The notes beneath the pieces were generated by a model that worked only from the letters and a program-made list of their open reading frames with translations, made no database searches and was not told the DNA's origin. From Collinsella ihumii (GTDB taxonomy: Bacteria > Actinomycetota > Coriobacteriia > Coriobacteriales > Coriobacteriaceae), in contig NZ_FCOU01000009.1 in NCBI RefSeq assembly GCF_900046475.1, positions 62,001 through 126,000 of the forward strand: 64,000 nt of DNA, read 5' to 3'. Of this stretch, positions 16,529-26,004 are shown one piece after another. Position numbers and translations under genes: made by a program. Within the stretch, counting starts at the first letter, position 1. Each line of letters opens with the position of its first letter.

Positions 16529-17713
16529 TTACGATCGCGCGGCACAAGCCTCCGCCGCACGGCGCCGTGCCCACCGATCGATGTCGGCAAGCTGCTCGAG
16601 CGATTGGACGGGCTGGACATCGTGGTCGTCCATGCAGGACTCCACGATGCGGTCGATATCGGTAAACGAGCACGTCCCGTCCAAAAACGCCGCAACGGCG
16701 ACCTCGTTGGCCGCGTTGAGCACGCACGGCAGGGTGCCCCCCGTACGACCCGCGATCTCTGCGAGATGCAGGCACCGGAACGCACTCGTATCGGGCTCTC
16801 CGAAATCAAGGGAGCCGAGCGTGCGGAAATCGACGCGTGGCGCCGGCGTCGACCACCGATCGGGATAGGAGAACGCATACTGGATGGGGATGCGCATGTC
16901 CGAGGCGCCCAGGTGGGCGATAACCGATCCGTCTTCGTATTCCACCATGGAGTGGATCTTAGACTGGCGCTGGATGAGCACGCGGACAAAATCCATATCG
17001 ACACCGAACAGATGGCACGCCTCGATGCGCTCAAGGCCCTTGTTCATGAGGGTTGCCGAATCGATGGTGATCTTGGCCCCCATGTTCCAGGTGGGATGAG
17101 CGAGCGCGTCGGCGACGGTGACCTTCTCGAGCTGATCTCGGCTGTATCCGTAAAACGGGCCGCCGGAGCACGTCAACCAGATGGCATGGGCCTGATTCGC
17201 GCGCTCGCCGAGGTAGCACTGGAAGATCGCGGAGTGCTCGGAGTCGACGGGTAGGAGCTGACCGGGTTGAGCCATCGGCATGAGCAGGTCGCCGCCGACG
17301 ACCAGCGACTCCTTGTTGGCCAGGGCAAGCTGCTTTCCGGCCTGGAGAACGGCTGCGCTCGCCGCGAGGCCCGCGGCGCCGACGATCGAGACGAGCACGC
17401 AGTCGACGTCGTCGGATACGGCAAGGTCGACTGCGGCCTGCGCCCCGAAGGCGCATGCGCATCCGTCGGGAAGATCTTGCAGCGCAGGGTCGCCGTCGCG
17501 GCGCTCATCGGTCACAGCGACGCGCTTGACGTCGAATTCCCGTGCTGCGGCGACGAGTTCGGCTACCCGGCTATGGGCGGTGAGGCCGACGATCTGGAGC
17601 TTGTCGGCATGCTGGCGGCACACATCGAGCGCCTGCGTGCCTATGGATCCTGTGCAGCCGAGTATGGCGATGCGCTTGCGGCCGTCTTCACCGCACGTTG
17701 CTGTAAAGCTCAT
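16529..17713 (-). CDS. dxr: 1-deoxy-D-xylulose 5-phosphate reductoisomerase
   Basis: A 394-residue NADPH enzyme making MEP from DXP. The dinucleotide site AILGCTGSIGTQALDVC is near the N-terminus. PVDSEHSAIFQC and NKESLVVGG are the substrate and metal regions; GAKITIDSATLMNKGLE follows. The frame is open to 17755, but ATG 17713 overlaps the cdsA stop as ATGA, so it is the more likely, translationally coupled start. With ispG nearby, this window covers two of the seven MEP steps. Confidence 0.95.
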   Translation of the reverse strand: MSFTATCGEDGRKRIAILGCTGSIGTQALDVCRQHADKLQIVGLTAHSRVAELVAAAREFDVKRVAVTDERRDGDPALQDLPDGCACAFGAQAAVDLAVSDDVDCVLVSIVGAAGLAASAAVLQAGKQLALANKESLVVGGDLLMPMAQPGQLLPVDSEHSAIFQCYLGERANQAHAIWLTCSGGPFYGYSRDQLEKVTVADALAHPTWNMGAKITIDSATLMNKGLERIEACHLFGVDMDFVRVLIQRQSKIHSMVEYEDGSVIAHLGASDMRIPIQYAFSYPDRWSTPAPRVDFRTLGSLDFGEPDTSAFRCLHLAEIAGRTGGTLPCVLNAANEVAVAAFLDGTCSFTDIDRIVESCMDDHDVQPVQSLEQLADIDRWARRRAAEACAARS

Positions 17714-18594
17714 AGGACGCCTCCGATGTGAAGCAGCAGGTACGCGGTGATGCATCCGAAGATCAGCGAGTCCGATCGGTCGAGCATGCCGCCATGTCCG
17801 GGAATGAGGTTGCCGGAATCCTTGACGCCGACGCCCCGCTTGATACGGGATTCGATGAGATCACCGAACACGCCCAGGACGGAAACGATGAGGGCGGTGA
17901 CGATGGCGAACCACAGCTCGAGGTCGTACAAGCCGGTCGCCCATAGGATGAGCCAGATGATGACGGACCCGAACAGGCCGCCGACAAAGCCCTCCCAGCT
18001 CTTGTTGGGAGAGATCTTGGGAACCATCTTGTGCTTCCCGATACGGCTGCCCACGAGATAGGCGCATGAGTCGCTCACCCACAGCGAAGCGCAGACGCCG
18101 ATCGAGAGCAAGGCGCCCTCGAAGCCCGGGAGCGCGTCGCGGGTGAGCACGATGGCGGACATCATGAACCCGGTATAGATGGGCCCGAACGCCGTCACGG
18201 CCACATCGGCGATGCGCGTGCGGGGCGAGTAGACGTACCAAAGGCCCATCGAGAGCACGAGGATGAAGATGAGGGCGGTGAGCCACAGCGGGTCGACGAG
18301 CGCGGAAAGCGGGAACAGGAACGCGGCGGCAAGGCCCAAAAGCTCGTTGGGAACCTTGCCGTCGAGCCGCATCATGCGGTAGAACTCGAAGCAGCACAGC
18401 CAGCTCATCGCGGCGACGAAGATGGCCGTCGGCATCGTGCCGAGCAGCAGGCAACCTATGAACAGAGCGGCATAGATGAGGCCGAAGCCCGTGCGGACCA
18501 GAAGGCCGTGCAGCCTGCCGCCCTTGGTCGTTTGAGAGACGGAGCCGCCCTTTGCGGACGGCTCGCGGTCGGTGTTGTCGTGGATCTGATCCAA
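17710..18594 (-). CDS. cdsA: Phosphatidate cytidylyltransferase (CDP-diglyceride synthase)
   Basis: A 294-residue integral membrane enzyme converting phosphatidic acid and CTP to CDP-diacylglycerol. About eight hydrophobic segments fill residues 30-290. The C-terminal signature GVKDSGNLIPGHGGMLDRSD is intact. The first 30 residues are polar and cytosolic. TTG 18594 follows GAGGAG at 5 nt. It is coupled to dxr by a 4-base overlap and lies 26 bp after uppS. Confidence 0.95.
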   Translation of the reverse strand: MDQIHDNTDREPSAKGGSVSQTTKGGRLHGLLVRTGFGLIYAALFIGCLLLGTMPTAIFVAAMSWLCCFEFYRMMRLDGKVPNELLGLAAAFLFPLSALVDPLWLTALIFILVLSMGLWYVYSPRTRIADVAVTAFGPIYTGFMMSAIVLTRDALPGFEGALLSIGVCASLWVSDSCAYLVGSRIGKHKMVPKISPNKSWEGFVGGLFGSVIIWLILWATGLYDLELWFAIVTALIVSVLGVFGDLIESRIKRGVGVKDSGNLIPGHGGMLDRSDSLIFGCITAYLLLHIGGVL

Positions 18595-18620
18595 CGGTAC
18601 TCCTCATGGGTCAGGACGCA

Positions 18621-19409
18621 TCAGTTCGTCTTGGAGAGGCCTCCGAAACGCCTATCGCGTCCTTGGTACGCCAGGATCGCGCGAACGAGCTCCCAGCGGT
18701 CGAAATCGGGCCAATACGTATCGGTGATGTAGAACTCCGAGTAGGCGATCTGCCAAAGCAGGTAGTTGGAGACGCGCATCTCGCCAGACGTCCGGACCAC
18801 CAGCTCGGGGTCGGGAAGGCCCGCGGTGTAGAGCTGGTTCGCCACGCAGGACTCATCGATGGCGTCGACGTCGAGATCTCCGTTTTGGACGAGCCGGGCG
18901 ATGGAGCGCGCGGCGCGGGCGATCTCCGCCCGGCCACCGTAGTTCACCGCGAGCGCCAGCGTCATGCCGGTGTGGTCGCGGCATGCCTCAAGGCCGTACT
19001 CGAAGACCTTCCGCGTGCGCTCGGGCAGCGCGGAGATGTCGCCCAGGAACATAACGCGGACGTTTTCGCGCTTGAGGAGCGGAAGCTCATCGATAAAGGT
19101 CTTGGCGAACAGGTGCATGAGCACATTCACCTCGTGCTGGGGGCGGTTCCAGTTCTCGGTCGAGAACGCGTAGGCGCTCAGCACGTCGACACCCAGGCGC
19201 ACGGCGGCGGTGATGACTTCGCGCAGGGAGACGATGCCCGCCTTGTGCCCCTCGGTGCGAGCGAGGCCGCGCGCGGTCGCCCAGCGGCCGTTTCCGTCCA
19301 TGATGCAGGAGATATGGCGCGGGATGCGCGCCATATCCAGCTGGGCTATATCGAGATCCGCCGGAGCGTCGCTGAAGTACTCAGCGAACTTGGCTTCATC
19401 GTAGTGCAC
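18621..19409 (-). CDS. uppS: Isoprenyl (undecaprenyl) diphosphate synthase
   Basis: A 262-residue cis-prenyltransferase making the lipid carrier for peptidoglycan and wall polymers from isopentenyl diphosphate. Catalytic-loop ISCIMDGNGRWATARG, then EGHKAG, TLALAVNYGGRAEI and PDPELVVRTSGEMRVSNYLL match the family. GTG 19409 directly abuts the frr stop (TAAGTG), so the two are tightly coupled. It uses IPP from the neighbouring MEP genes. Confidence 0.95.
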   Translation of the reverse strand: MHYDEAKFAEYFSDAPADLDIAQLDMARIPRHISCIMDGNGRWATARGLARTEGHKAGIVSLREVITAAVRLGVDVLSAYAFSTENWNRPQHEVNVLMHLFAKTFIDELPLLKRENVRVMFLGDISALPERTRKVFEYGLEACRDHTGMTLALAVNYGGRAEIARAARSIARLVQNGDLDVDAIDESCVANQLYTAGLPDPELVVRTSGEMRVSNYLLWQIAYSEFYITDTYWPDFDRWELVRAILAYQGRDRRFGGLSKTN

Positions 19410-19943
19410 TTAGATCTCCATGACCTCTGCTTCTTTGGCCTTCAGCATCTCGTCGATCTTCTTGACGTAGTCGTCGGTGTGCTTCTGGACCTTGGCCTGC
19501 TCGCGACGCACATCGTCCTCGGTGAGGTCCTCGTCGCGCTCAAGCTTGTTGTTGGCGTCGCGACGGATGTTGCGGATGGCGACCTTGGCCTGCTCAGCGA
19601 GCTCGCGGCACTCCTTGACCAGCTCGCGACGGCGCTCCTCGGTGGGAGCGGGGAACGGCAGACGGACGATCATGCCGTCAGAGGAGGGCGTGATGCCCAG
19701 GTCGGAGGCGGAGATAGCCTTGACGATGGCGTTGACGAGCGCCTTGTCCCAGGGCTCGACGACAAGCATGTGGGCCTCGGGCGTCTTGACGGCGGCGACC
19801 TGCGTGATCGGCGTGGCGACACCGTAGTAGTCGACCGTGATGTCGGACAGGATGTTGGCGTTGGCGCGACCCGTGCGCACCTTGGCGAAGTTGTGCTTCA
19901 GGTTCTCGAGGGTCTTGTCCATGTTGTCGGTGATATCGGCCAT
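19410..19943 (-). CDS. frr: Ribosome recycling factor
   Basis: A 177-residue factor that, with EF-G, splits post-termination ribosomes. The N-terminal helix MADITDNMDKTLENLKHNF, KVRTGRANANIL and the C-terminal helix (LERDEDLTEDDVRREQAKVQ) are the expected three-helix body; domain II covers about 35-105. It is slightly shorter than the usual 185. It lies 2 bp after pyrH, in the standard pyrH-frr-uppS-cdsA order. Confidence 0.96.
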   Translation of the reverse strand: MADITDNMDKTLENLKHNFAKVRTGRANANILSDITVDYYGVATPITQVAAVKTPEAHMLVVEPWDKALVNAIVKAISASDLGITPSSDGMIVRLPFPAPTEERRRELVKECRELAEQAKVAIRNIRRDANNKLERDEDLTEDDVRREQAKVQKHTDDYVKKIDEMLKAKEAEVMEI

Positions 19944-19945
19944 GA

Positions 19946-20668
19946 TTAATCCTCCTGAACGACGACGGTTCCAACAGGCTCGCCCTTGAGGGCGTTTTTG
20001 ATATTATCCTCGCCCTCGATGTTGAGAACGATGAGCGGCATGCGGTTGTCCTGGCACAGGGCGGCTGCGGTGGAGTCCATGACCTGCAGGCCGCGAACGA
20101 GCACCTCGTGGTAGGTGATCTGATCGAAGCGGACGGCGTCGGGGTTGGAGACGGGGTCCTTGTCGTAGACGCCGTCGACCTTGGTCGCCTTGAGCAGGCA
20201 CTCGGCGCCGATCTCGCATGCGCGCAGGGCGGCGGCGGTGTCGGTCGTGAAGTATGGGTTGCCCGAACCGGCGGCGAAGATGACGATGTCGCCCTTCTGG
20301 AGATGATTGATGGCGCGGCGGCGGATGTAGGGCTCGCACACCTCGTTCATCTGGATCGCGCTCATGACGCGGCACGGCGCGTCGAGGCGCTCGAACGCAT
20401 CCTGCAGCGCAAGGGCGTTCATCACGGTCGCGAGCATGCCCATGTAGTCGGCCTGGGCGCGATCCATGCCGTTGGCGGAACCGGCGAGACCGCGGAAGAT
20501 GTTGCCGCCGCCGACCACGATGCCGACCTGAACGCCGTCGTCGTGGAGCTGCTTGACCTGGCGGGCAAGACGCTCGGTGACTTCGGGGTCGATGCCGTAG
20601 CGGCCCTCCCCCATCAGCGCTTCGCCGGAGAGCTTAAGCAGCACGCGTTTGTAGAGGTACTCAGACAA
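19946..20668 (-). CDS. pyrH: Uridylate kinase
   Basis: A 240-residue amino-acid-kinase-fold enzyme phosphorylating UMP to [31 protein letters not shown] and [17 protein letters not shown] are the ATP and UMP sites. A TTG at 20668 has AAGGAGG 5 nt upstream. The longer frame to 20683 would place that Shine-Dalgarno inside the coding sequence, so the shorter start is chosen. It is followed by frr within 2 bp and preceded by a terminator that separates it from tsf. Confidence 0.95.
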   Translation of the reverse strand: MSEYLYKRVLLKLSGEALMGEGRYGIDPEVTERLARQVKQLHDDGVQVGIVVGGGNIFRGLAGSANGMDRAQADYMGMLATVMNALALQDAFERLDAPCRVMSAIQMNEVCEPYIRRRAINHLQKGDIVIFAAGSGNPYFTTDTAAALRACEIGAECLLKATKVDGVYDKDPVSNPDAVRFDQITYHEVLVRGLQVMDSTAAALCQDNRMPLIVLNIEGEDNIKNALKGEPVGTVVVQED

Positions 20669-20729
20669 GATGTCCTCCTTCAATCGTCAGACTGCACCCA
20701 TTCTAGCGAATAATGGGTGCCGCGCCCAC

Positions 20730-20767
20730 AAAAAAGCAGGCCACAGGTCGAAACCCATAGCCTGCTT
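20730..20767 (-). terminator. Rho-independent terminator after tsf
   Basis: AGCAGGC(T)A and its partner T(G)GCCTGCT enclose a loop and are followed by TTTTTT on the minus strand, 20 nt past the tsf stop. It separates rpsB-tsf from pyrH-frr. Confidence 0.85.
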
Positions 20768-20787
20768 GGTCATCATGAAACGATGAA

Positions 20788-21666
20788 CTAGTTAGCGGCT
20801 TCGCCGGAAACCAGACGGTCGAACGCGACGACGCGGACGTTGTCGCCGACCTCCTTGGAGACCTTCTCGGCGTACTGCTTGATGGACATGCTGGAATCCT
20901 TGATGAACTCCTGCTCGTTCAGGACGAAGCCCTTGAAGAACTTCTCGAGACGGCCCATGGCCATCTTCTCCTGAATGGCCTCGGGCTTGCCGGACTCGGC
21001 AGCCTGAGCCTTGTAGATGGAGACCTCGTGCTCGACGACCTCGGCGGGCACGTCCTCGCGAACGGCGCTGATCGGGGCCGTGGCGGCAACCTGCATGGCC
21101 ACATCGTGAGCGAAGGACTTGAAGGCCTCGGTGGAAGCGGTCTCGGGCTTGTCGAAGGCGAACTCAACGAGAGCGCCGATCTTGCCGCCCATGTGGATGT
21201 AGCTGGCGACAGCGCCGTTGGCCGGCTTGCGGATGGCGAAGCGGGTGATCTTCATGTTCTCGCCGATGATGTGGATCATCTCGGTGAGGGCGTCCTGGAC
21301 GGACTCACCGTTCATGTCGCACGCGAGCAGGGCGTCGACGTCGGCAGGCTCGGTGGTGCAGGCGACCTGCGCGACATTGGCGACGAAGCCGGTGAACTTG
21401 GGGTTGGAGGCGACGAAGTCGGTCTCGCACGCGACCTCGGCGAGCGCACCCTCGGTGGCGTCGTCGGAGATGTATGCGGCGACTGCGCCCTCGTTGGTGT
21501 CGCGACCGGCCTTCTTGGCGGCAGCGGCAAGGCCGTTCTTGCGCAGGATGTCGACGGCGGCATCCATATCGCCATCGGCCTCAACGAGAGCCTTCTTGCA
21601 CTCCATCATCGGGGAGTCGGTCATCTCGCGGAGCTGCTTGACCATAGCGGCGGTGATCTGAGCCAT
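20788..21666 (-). CDS. tsf: Translation elongation factor Ts
   Basis: A 292-residue nucleotide exchange factor for EF-Tu. The N-terminal UBA-like domain (MAQITAAMVKQLREMTDSPM, MECKKALVEADGDMDAAVDI) and the TDFVASN motif of the core are clear. ATG 21666 follows AAAGGAA; the frame runs on to 21687 without support. Downstream of rpsB by 51 bp, as usual. Confidence 0.96.
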   Translation of the reverse strand: MAQITAAMVKQLREMTDSPMMECKKALVEADGDMDAAVDILRKNGLAAAAKKAGRDTNEGAVAAYISDDATEGALAEVACETDFVASNPKFTGFVANVAQVACTTEPADVDALLACDMNGESVQDALTEMIHIIGENMKITRFAIRKPANGAVASYIHMGGKIGALVEFAFDKPETASTEAFKSFAHDVAMQVAATAPISAVREDVPAEVVEHEVSIYKAQAAESGKPEAIQEKMAMGRLEKFFKGFVLNEQEFIKDSSMSIKQYAEKVSKEVGDNVRVVAFDRLVSGEAAN

Positions 21667-21717
21667 GTCTGTTCCTTTCGAACTCAATGATGAACGAACG
21701 TTAGGCTATAGGGTTAC

Positions 21718-22494
21718 TTACTCGGCAGCGGCCTCGGTCGCGGGCTCGGCAGCCTCAGCGGCGGCCTCGGGCTCGGCGGTGCCGGCCATCTCGGCCTCGG
21801 AGATCTGCTCCTTGCCGGTGCCAGCGAGGCAGGCGTCGGCGAACAGCTCGCACATGAGGGAGACGGCGGAGATGGCGTCATCGTTGCAGGGGATGCCGTA
21901 ATCGACCTCGTCCGGATCGGAGTTGGTGTCGATCAGGGCGACGACGGGGATGTGCAGGCGCTTGGCCTCCTTGATGGCGTTCTCCTCGCGCTTGGTGTCG
22001 ATGACGAACAGAGCGGCGGGCAGGGACTTCATGTCACGGGCGCCACCCAGGTTGGTCTGGAGCTTGGTGAGCTCCTTGCCGAGAACGGCCTGCTCCTTCT
22101 TGACGCGCAGGGCCATGGAACCGTCAGCGACCATGGCCTCGAGCTCCTCCATGCGGTTCATGCGGGAGCGGATGGTCACGAAGTTGGTGAGCATGCCGCC
22201 CAGCCAGCGCTGGTTGATGTAGGGCATGCCGGCGCGCTCGGCGGCGGACTTCACGGCCTCCTGGGCCTGCTTCTTGGTGCCGACGAACAGGACCTTGCCG
22301 CCGTGGGCGCAGGTGTTCTTCAGGAAGGTGTAGGCGCGGTCGGCCTCGACGATGGTCTGCTTGAGGTCGAGGATGTAGATGCCGTTGCGCTCGCCGAAGA
22401 TGTAGGGGCGCATCTTGGGGTTCCAGCGACGGGTCTGGTGACCGAAGTGGCAGCCGGCCTCGAGAAGGGTGCGGATATTGATCTTGGTAGCCAT
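21718..22494 (-). CDS. rpsB: 30S ribosomal protein S2
   Basis: A 258-residue S2 protein. The start TLLEAGCHFGHQTRRWNPKM and the NGIYILDLKQTI, RWLGGMLTNF and DTNSDPDEVDYGIPCNDD stretches are family-typical. It ends in an Ala/Glu-rich tail of about 30 residues, common in high-GC Gram-positives. The 267 bases upstream (22495-22761) should hold the rpsB-tsf promoter and the end of the xerC unit; I see no clear hexamers or S2-binding leader. Confidence 0.96.
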   Translation of the reverse strand: MATKINIRTLLEAGCHFGHQTRRWNPKMRPYIFGERNGIYILDLKQTIVEADRAYTFLKNTCAHGGKVLFVGTKKQAQEAVKSAAERAGMPYINQRWLGGMLTNFVTIRSRMNRMEELEAMVADGSMALRVKKEQAVLGKELTKLQTNLGGARDMKSLPAALFVIDTKREENAIKEAKRLHIPVVALIDTNSDPDEVDYGIPCNDDAISAVSLMCELFADACLAGTGKEQISEAEMAGTAEPEAAAEAAEPATEAAAE

Positions 22495-22761
22495 GGATAA
22501 CCTCCTGTGGTTCGCCTCCGCGCAGGCATCCGACCTCGCTGGCCACCTGGGAAAATGCTACCGTGCCCCCAGGCACCACGGCTCAGCGAGTAGCCGCGCG
22601 TGTGTGATAGATACGTTGCCCAGTTGAGCAACCCGCAGAATAATAGCAGGGAACGGCTGCGGTGTGGAGGGGAAATTCTCCCCTGCCTCATTTTCCCACG
22701 CGACATGCACAACGGACCGTTTGACGGAGCGGGCGGCCTGCGGCAGTCGCCCTCCTTTGAG

Positions 22762-23682
22762 TCAACTTCGGGGGTGCGCCTGCTTGAGGGCGCCCTTGAG
22801 CCGCTCGGGGGTGAGGTGCGTGTACAGCTGCGTGGTCGACAGGCTCGCATGTCCGAGCAGCTCTTGGACGCTGCGCAGGTCCGCGCCGCCTTCCAGGAGG
22901 TCGGTCGCATAGGTGTGGCGCATGGCGTGCGGCGTGATATCGGCGGGAAGGCCCGCGCGGCGCACGAGCGTCTCGAAGCGGTACCGCAGCGAGTCCGCGC
23001 TCATGGCCCGTCCGCGCGATGAGACGAACAGTGCGCGCTCCGTCTGCGGATCACCCGTCTTTGAGCGCTCGAGCAGTCGGGGGCGCGCATCGAGAAGGTA
23101 GCGGTCAAGCGCCTCCCATGCGCGGCGGTACAGCGGGACGATGCGCTCTTTCGAGCCCTTGCCGAACAGCCTGACCGTGGCGTCGCCTCTGTTCAAGCTG
23201 TCGAGCGTGAGGCCCGCGAGCTCGGAGATGCGCGCGCCCGAGGCGTAGAGCACCTCGAGCATCGCCCTGTCGCGGATGCCTTCGGGCTTGGAGCCGTCGG
23301 GGATCGCGAGCAGCTCGTCTATCTGCTCGGAGGTCAGCGCATGCGGAAGGTTCTTGGGGATCTTCGGGGACGAGATGGCGGCTGCGGGGTCGGATTCGAT
23401 CACGTCCTCGGCCGCGAGCCATGCGTAGAGGGAGCGGATGGAAGACAGGTGCGCGGCGATCGTCTTGGGGGCGTAGCGCGCCTCCCTCAGCTGCGCAAGG
23501 TAGCGTCTCAGGTCGCGAACGGAGACGCGCAGGCCGTCGAGGCGCGACCGCTCGACCCATGCCGCATACGCGTCGAGATGGGATGCGTACGCGCGCACGG
23601 TTTGCGGGGACATGCCCTCCACGCGCTCGATATGCGCGCAGAAGGCCTCGACGGCGCCGCGGATGTCCTGGATCCGCTCCAT
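22762..23682 (-). CDS. xerC: Tyrosine recombinase XerC-like
   Basis: A 306-residue tyrosine recombinase. The SAM-like core-binding domain covers 1-95. The catalytic domain shows R151 (ASGARISEL), K175/K178 in FGKGSKER, H252 and R255 in HAMRHTYATDLL, H278 in LLGHAS and nucleophile Y287 in QLYTHL. The size and lack of extra domains fit chromosome-dimer resolution at dif rather than a phage integrase. ATG 23682 directly abuts the trmFO stop, so they form one unit with dprA and comM upstream. Confidence 0.9.
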   Translation of the reverse strand: MERIQDIRGAVEAFCAHIERVEGMSPQTVRAYASHLDAYAAWVERSRLDGLRVSVRDLRRYLAQLREARYAPKTIAAHLSSIRSLYAWLAAEDVIESDPAAAISSPKIPKNLPHALTSEQIDELLAIPDGSKPEGIRDRAMLEVLYASGARISELAGLTLDSLNRGDATVRLFGKGSKERIVPLYRRAWEALDRYLLDARPRLLERSKTGDPQTERALFVSSRGRAMSADSLRYRFETLVRRAGLPADITPHAMRHTYATDLLEGGADLRSVQELLGHASLSTTQLYTHLTPERLKGALKQAHPRS

Positions 23683-25023
23683 CTAGCGGACGGGCCCTCG
23701 GCCGAACAGGTCGGGCCTGCTTGCGCAATAGGCGGAAAGGTCTTTTGCGGCCCGCTCGGCATAGGCGGCGTAGCGGTCTCGCTTGGACCTGCGGCGACCG
23801 TCCTCAAGCGGCGGCACAAGGCCGAAGTTGACGTGCATGGGCTGATAGCCCGACGTGGCCGGATCCGTCGCATAGGCCACGAGCGCACCGAACGCGCCGG
23901 TGACGGGAAGCGAGACCCCGTCGATCCCCTCGAGATCCGCATAGGTGTTGAGCGCGGCGAGCAGGCCCGATGCGATCGCCTCGGTGTAGCCTTCGGTTCC
24001 CGTGATCTGACCCGCCAGACGCACGGAAGTCCCGGGGATGCGGAACGTCCGGTCGAGCACCTGGGGCGCATCCACGAAGGTGTTGCGGTGCATGACGCCG
24101 TAGCGGAAGAACTCCGCGCGCTCGAGTCCGGGGATCATGCGGAACACGCGCTTCTGCTCGCCGAACGTGAGGTTCGTCTGAAAGCCCACGAGGTTGTAGG
24201 CGGTGCCCTGCGCGTTCTCCGCACGCAGCTGGACGGCGGCCCAAGGACGCCTTCCCGTGCGCGGATCGGTGAGGCCGACGGGCTTCATGGCGCCGAACCG
24301 GATGGCATCTTTGCCCGTGCGAGCGACCTCCTCGGCGGGCTGGCACGCCTGGAACAGGTCCCCTCCCTCGAAATCCTTGAGCACGACGCGCTCGGCGTTG
24401 ACGAGGGCGTCGATGAAGGACTCGTATTCCTCTTTATTCATGGGCGCGTTCAGGTAGTCGCCCACCTGGGCGTCATCGTAGCGGGACTGCCTGAACAGGA
24501 TGTCCATGTCGAGGGTTGATGCGTCCACGATGGGCGCCGCCGCATCGAAAAACGAGAGGGAGTCCCCGCCCACAAGGTCGATCACCTTGGAAGAGAGCGC
24601 CGGCGAGCAGAGCGGACCGGCAGCGATGACCACCGCGCCCTCGGGAATATCCGTGACCTCCTCGCGCACGACGGTGATCAGGGGGCGCGCGGCGACTTCT
24701 TGCTCGACCAGCCGGGAGAACTCGGTCCGGTCGACGGCGAGGGCGCCTCCTGCGGGAACGGCCGCGCGCTCGGCGCACGAGAGGAGAACGGAGCCCATGC
24801 GGCGCAGCTCGTCTTTGAGCAGGCCCGCAGCGGAGTCGGATCGGGTTGATTTGAACGAGTTGGAGCACACGAGCTCGGCGAGATGACCCGTATGGTGTGC
24901 GGGAGAGGAAACCTGGGGGCGCATTTCGTACAGGCGCACCGCTATGCCCCGATCGGCAAGCTGGCAGGCGCACTCGCTGCCTGCGAGACCGCCGCCCACT
25001 ACCGTGACCATCTTGTTCTCCAT
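23683..25023 (-). CDS. trmFO: Methylenetetrahydrofolate-tRNA (uracil-5-)-methyltransferase TrmFO
   Basis: A 446-residue flavoprotein that makes m5U54 in the T-loop of tRNA, with methylene-THF as carbon donor. FAD-binding TVVGGGLAGSECACQLA starts the protein. CSNSFKS, FQTNLTFGEQKRVFRMIPGL and HRNTFVDAPQVLD are TrmFO-specific. GGGAG lies just before ATG 25023. It sits between dprA and xerC, a common gene order. A short GC hairpin without a U-run lies in the 51-bp gap to dprA. Confidence 0.94.
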   Translation of the reverse strand: MENKMVTVVGGGLAGSECACQLADRGIAVRLYEMRPQVSSPAHHTGHLAELVCSNSFKSTRSDSAAGLLKDELRRMGSVLLSCAERAAVPAGGALAVDRTEFSRLVEQEVAARPLITVVREEVTDIPEGAVVIAAGPLCSPALSSKVIDLVGGDSLSFFDAAAPIVDASTLDMDILFRQSRYDDAQVGDYLNAPMNKEEYESFIDALVNAERVVLKDFEGGDLFQACQPAEEVARTGKDAIRFGAMKPVGLTDPRTGRRPWAAVQLRAENAQGTAYNLVGFQTNLTFGEQKRVFRMIPGLERAEFFRYGVMHRNTFVDAPQVLDRTFRIPGTSVRLAGQITGTEGYTEAIASGLLAALNTYADLEGIDGVSLPVTGAFGALVAYATDPATSGYQPMHVNFGLVPPLEDGRRRSKRDRYAAYAERAAKDLSAYCASRPDLFGRGPVR

Positions 25024-25074
25024 TGCGCTCCCATCGATCGTTCATGATGGCGCCCGCTTGCGCGGGCGCGGGTT

Positions 25075-26004
25075 CTACCTATTGTGCATGATGGCACCTC
25101 GAGCGTGAAGTGCGCGTTTTGTGGGCGCGAATCTCCCATCGATGATGCGCTCGATCCTTCCTGTCATCTGAAGCCCGCTCAAGACGTTCAGGCAGCTGAC
25201 GGCATCGACGCCGAGCATCGCCGCGATCTCGTCGATCCGCATGGGGTTTGCCACCAGGGCATCCAGTATTCGACGCTCCGTCTCCGACATCCCCGACTCC
25301 TCCGCGGGGCCGATGCGCGAGAACCTCAGGGTTTCGAAGATCCGCGAGACGGCGACCTCGAGAGACTCCTCATCGACGATGATGGTCGCCCCGACGGAAA
25401 TGAGGTAGTTGGATCCGCGCGATTCGGGCGACAGGATCGAACCGGGCACGGAAAGGATCTCTCTGCCGAGCTTGTTGGCCGCATCGGCTGTCGAGAAGGT
25501 GCCCGACGGCATGCCGGCCTCGGCGACGAAGACGGCGCGCGCGAGTGCGGCGATGATGGCGTTCCGCTTGGGGAACGCGTAGGGGCGCGGCTGCGTCCCC
25601 CATCGCTCGATCGAGACGACGGCGCCCCCGGTCTCGAGGGTCCGCTCGATCAGGCGGGCAGACGATGGCGGATAGGTGACGTCCGCCCCTGTTCCGAGGA
25701 CGATGACGTGACGTCCTCTTTCAGCGAGGGCGGCCTTTCCCGCCGCCTGGTCGCATCCCCGCGCGCCGCCCGAGACGACCGTGATGCCGGATTGCGCCGC
25801 CACGGTTGCCGCCATCTCGGCGACGGCGATGCCGTAGGGCGTCGGCTTGCGCGACCCGATGACCGCGAGGCCCGGGTCCTCCAGGACGTCGAGGTTTCCC
25901 CGGACATAGAGCGTCTCGGGAGGCTGCGACAGGTCGAGCAGGCTTTTCGGATAGCGCGTATCCGATGGATGGAGCTCATAGCGCGTGTCAGGCAACTTCG
26001 TCAC
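25075..26004 (-). CDS. dprA: DNA processing protein DprA (Smf)
   Basis: A 310-residue protein that loads RecA on incoming single-stranded DNA in natural transformation. The Rossmann core is clear: LAVIGSRKPTPYG, VVSGGARGCDQAA, FPKRNAIIAAL and GSNYLI. A C-terminal winged helix (about 240-300, MSETERRILDALVANPMRID) is present. GTG 26004 lies inside the end of comM and has GGAAGGA upstream; the 17-bp overlap indicates coupling. The pairing with comM supports a competence or DNA-uptake role, though no uptake genes are in this window. Confidence 0.92.
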   Translation of the reverse strand: MTKLPDTRYELHPSDTRYPKSLLDLSQPPETLYVRGNLDVLEDPGLAVIGSRKPTPYGIAVAEMAATVAAQSGITVVSGGARGCDQAAGKAALAERGRHVIVLGTGADVTYPPSSARLIERTLETGGAVVSIERWGTQPRPYAFPKRNAIIAALARAVFVAEAGMPSGTFSTADAANKLGREILSVPGSILSPESRGSNYLISVGATIIVDEESLEVAVSRIFETLRFSRIGPAEESGMSETERRILDALVANPMRIDEIAAMLGVDAVSCLNVLSGLQMTGRIERIIDGRFAPTKRALHARGAIMHNR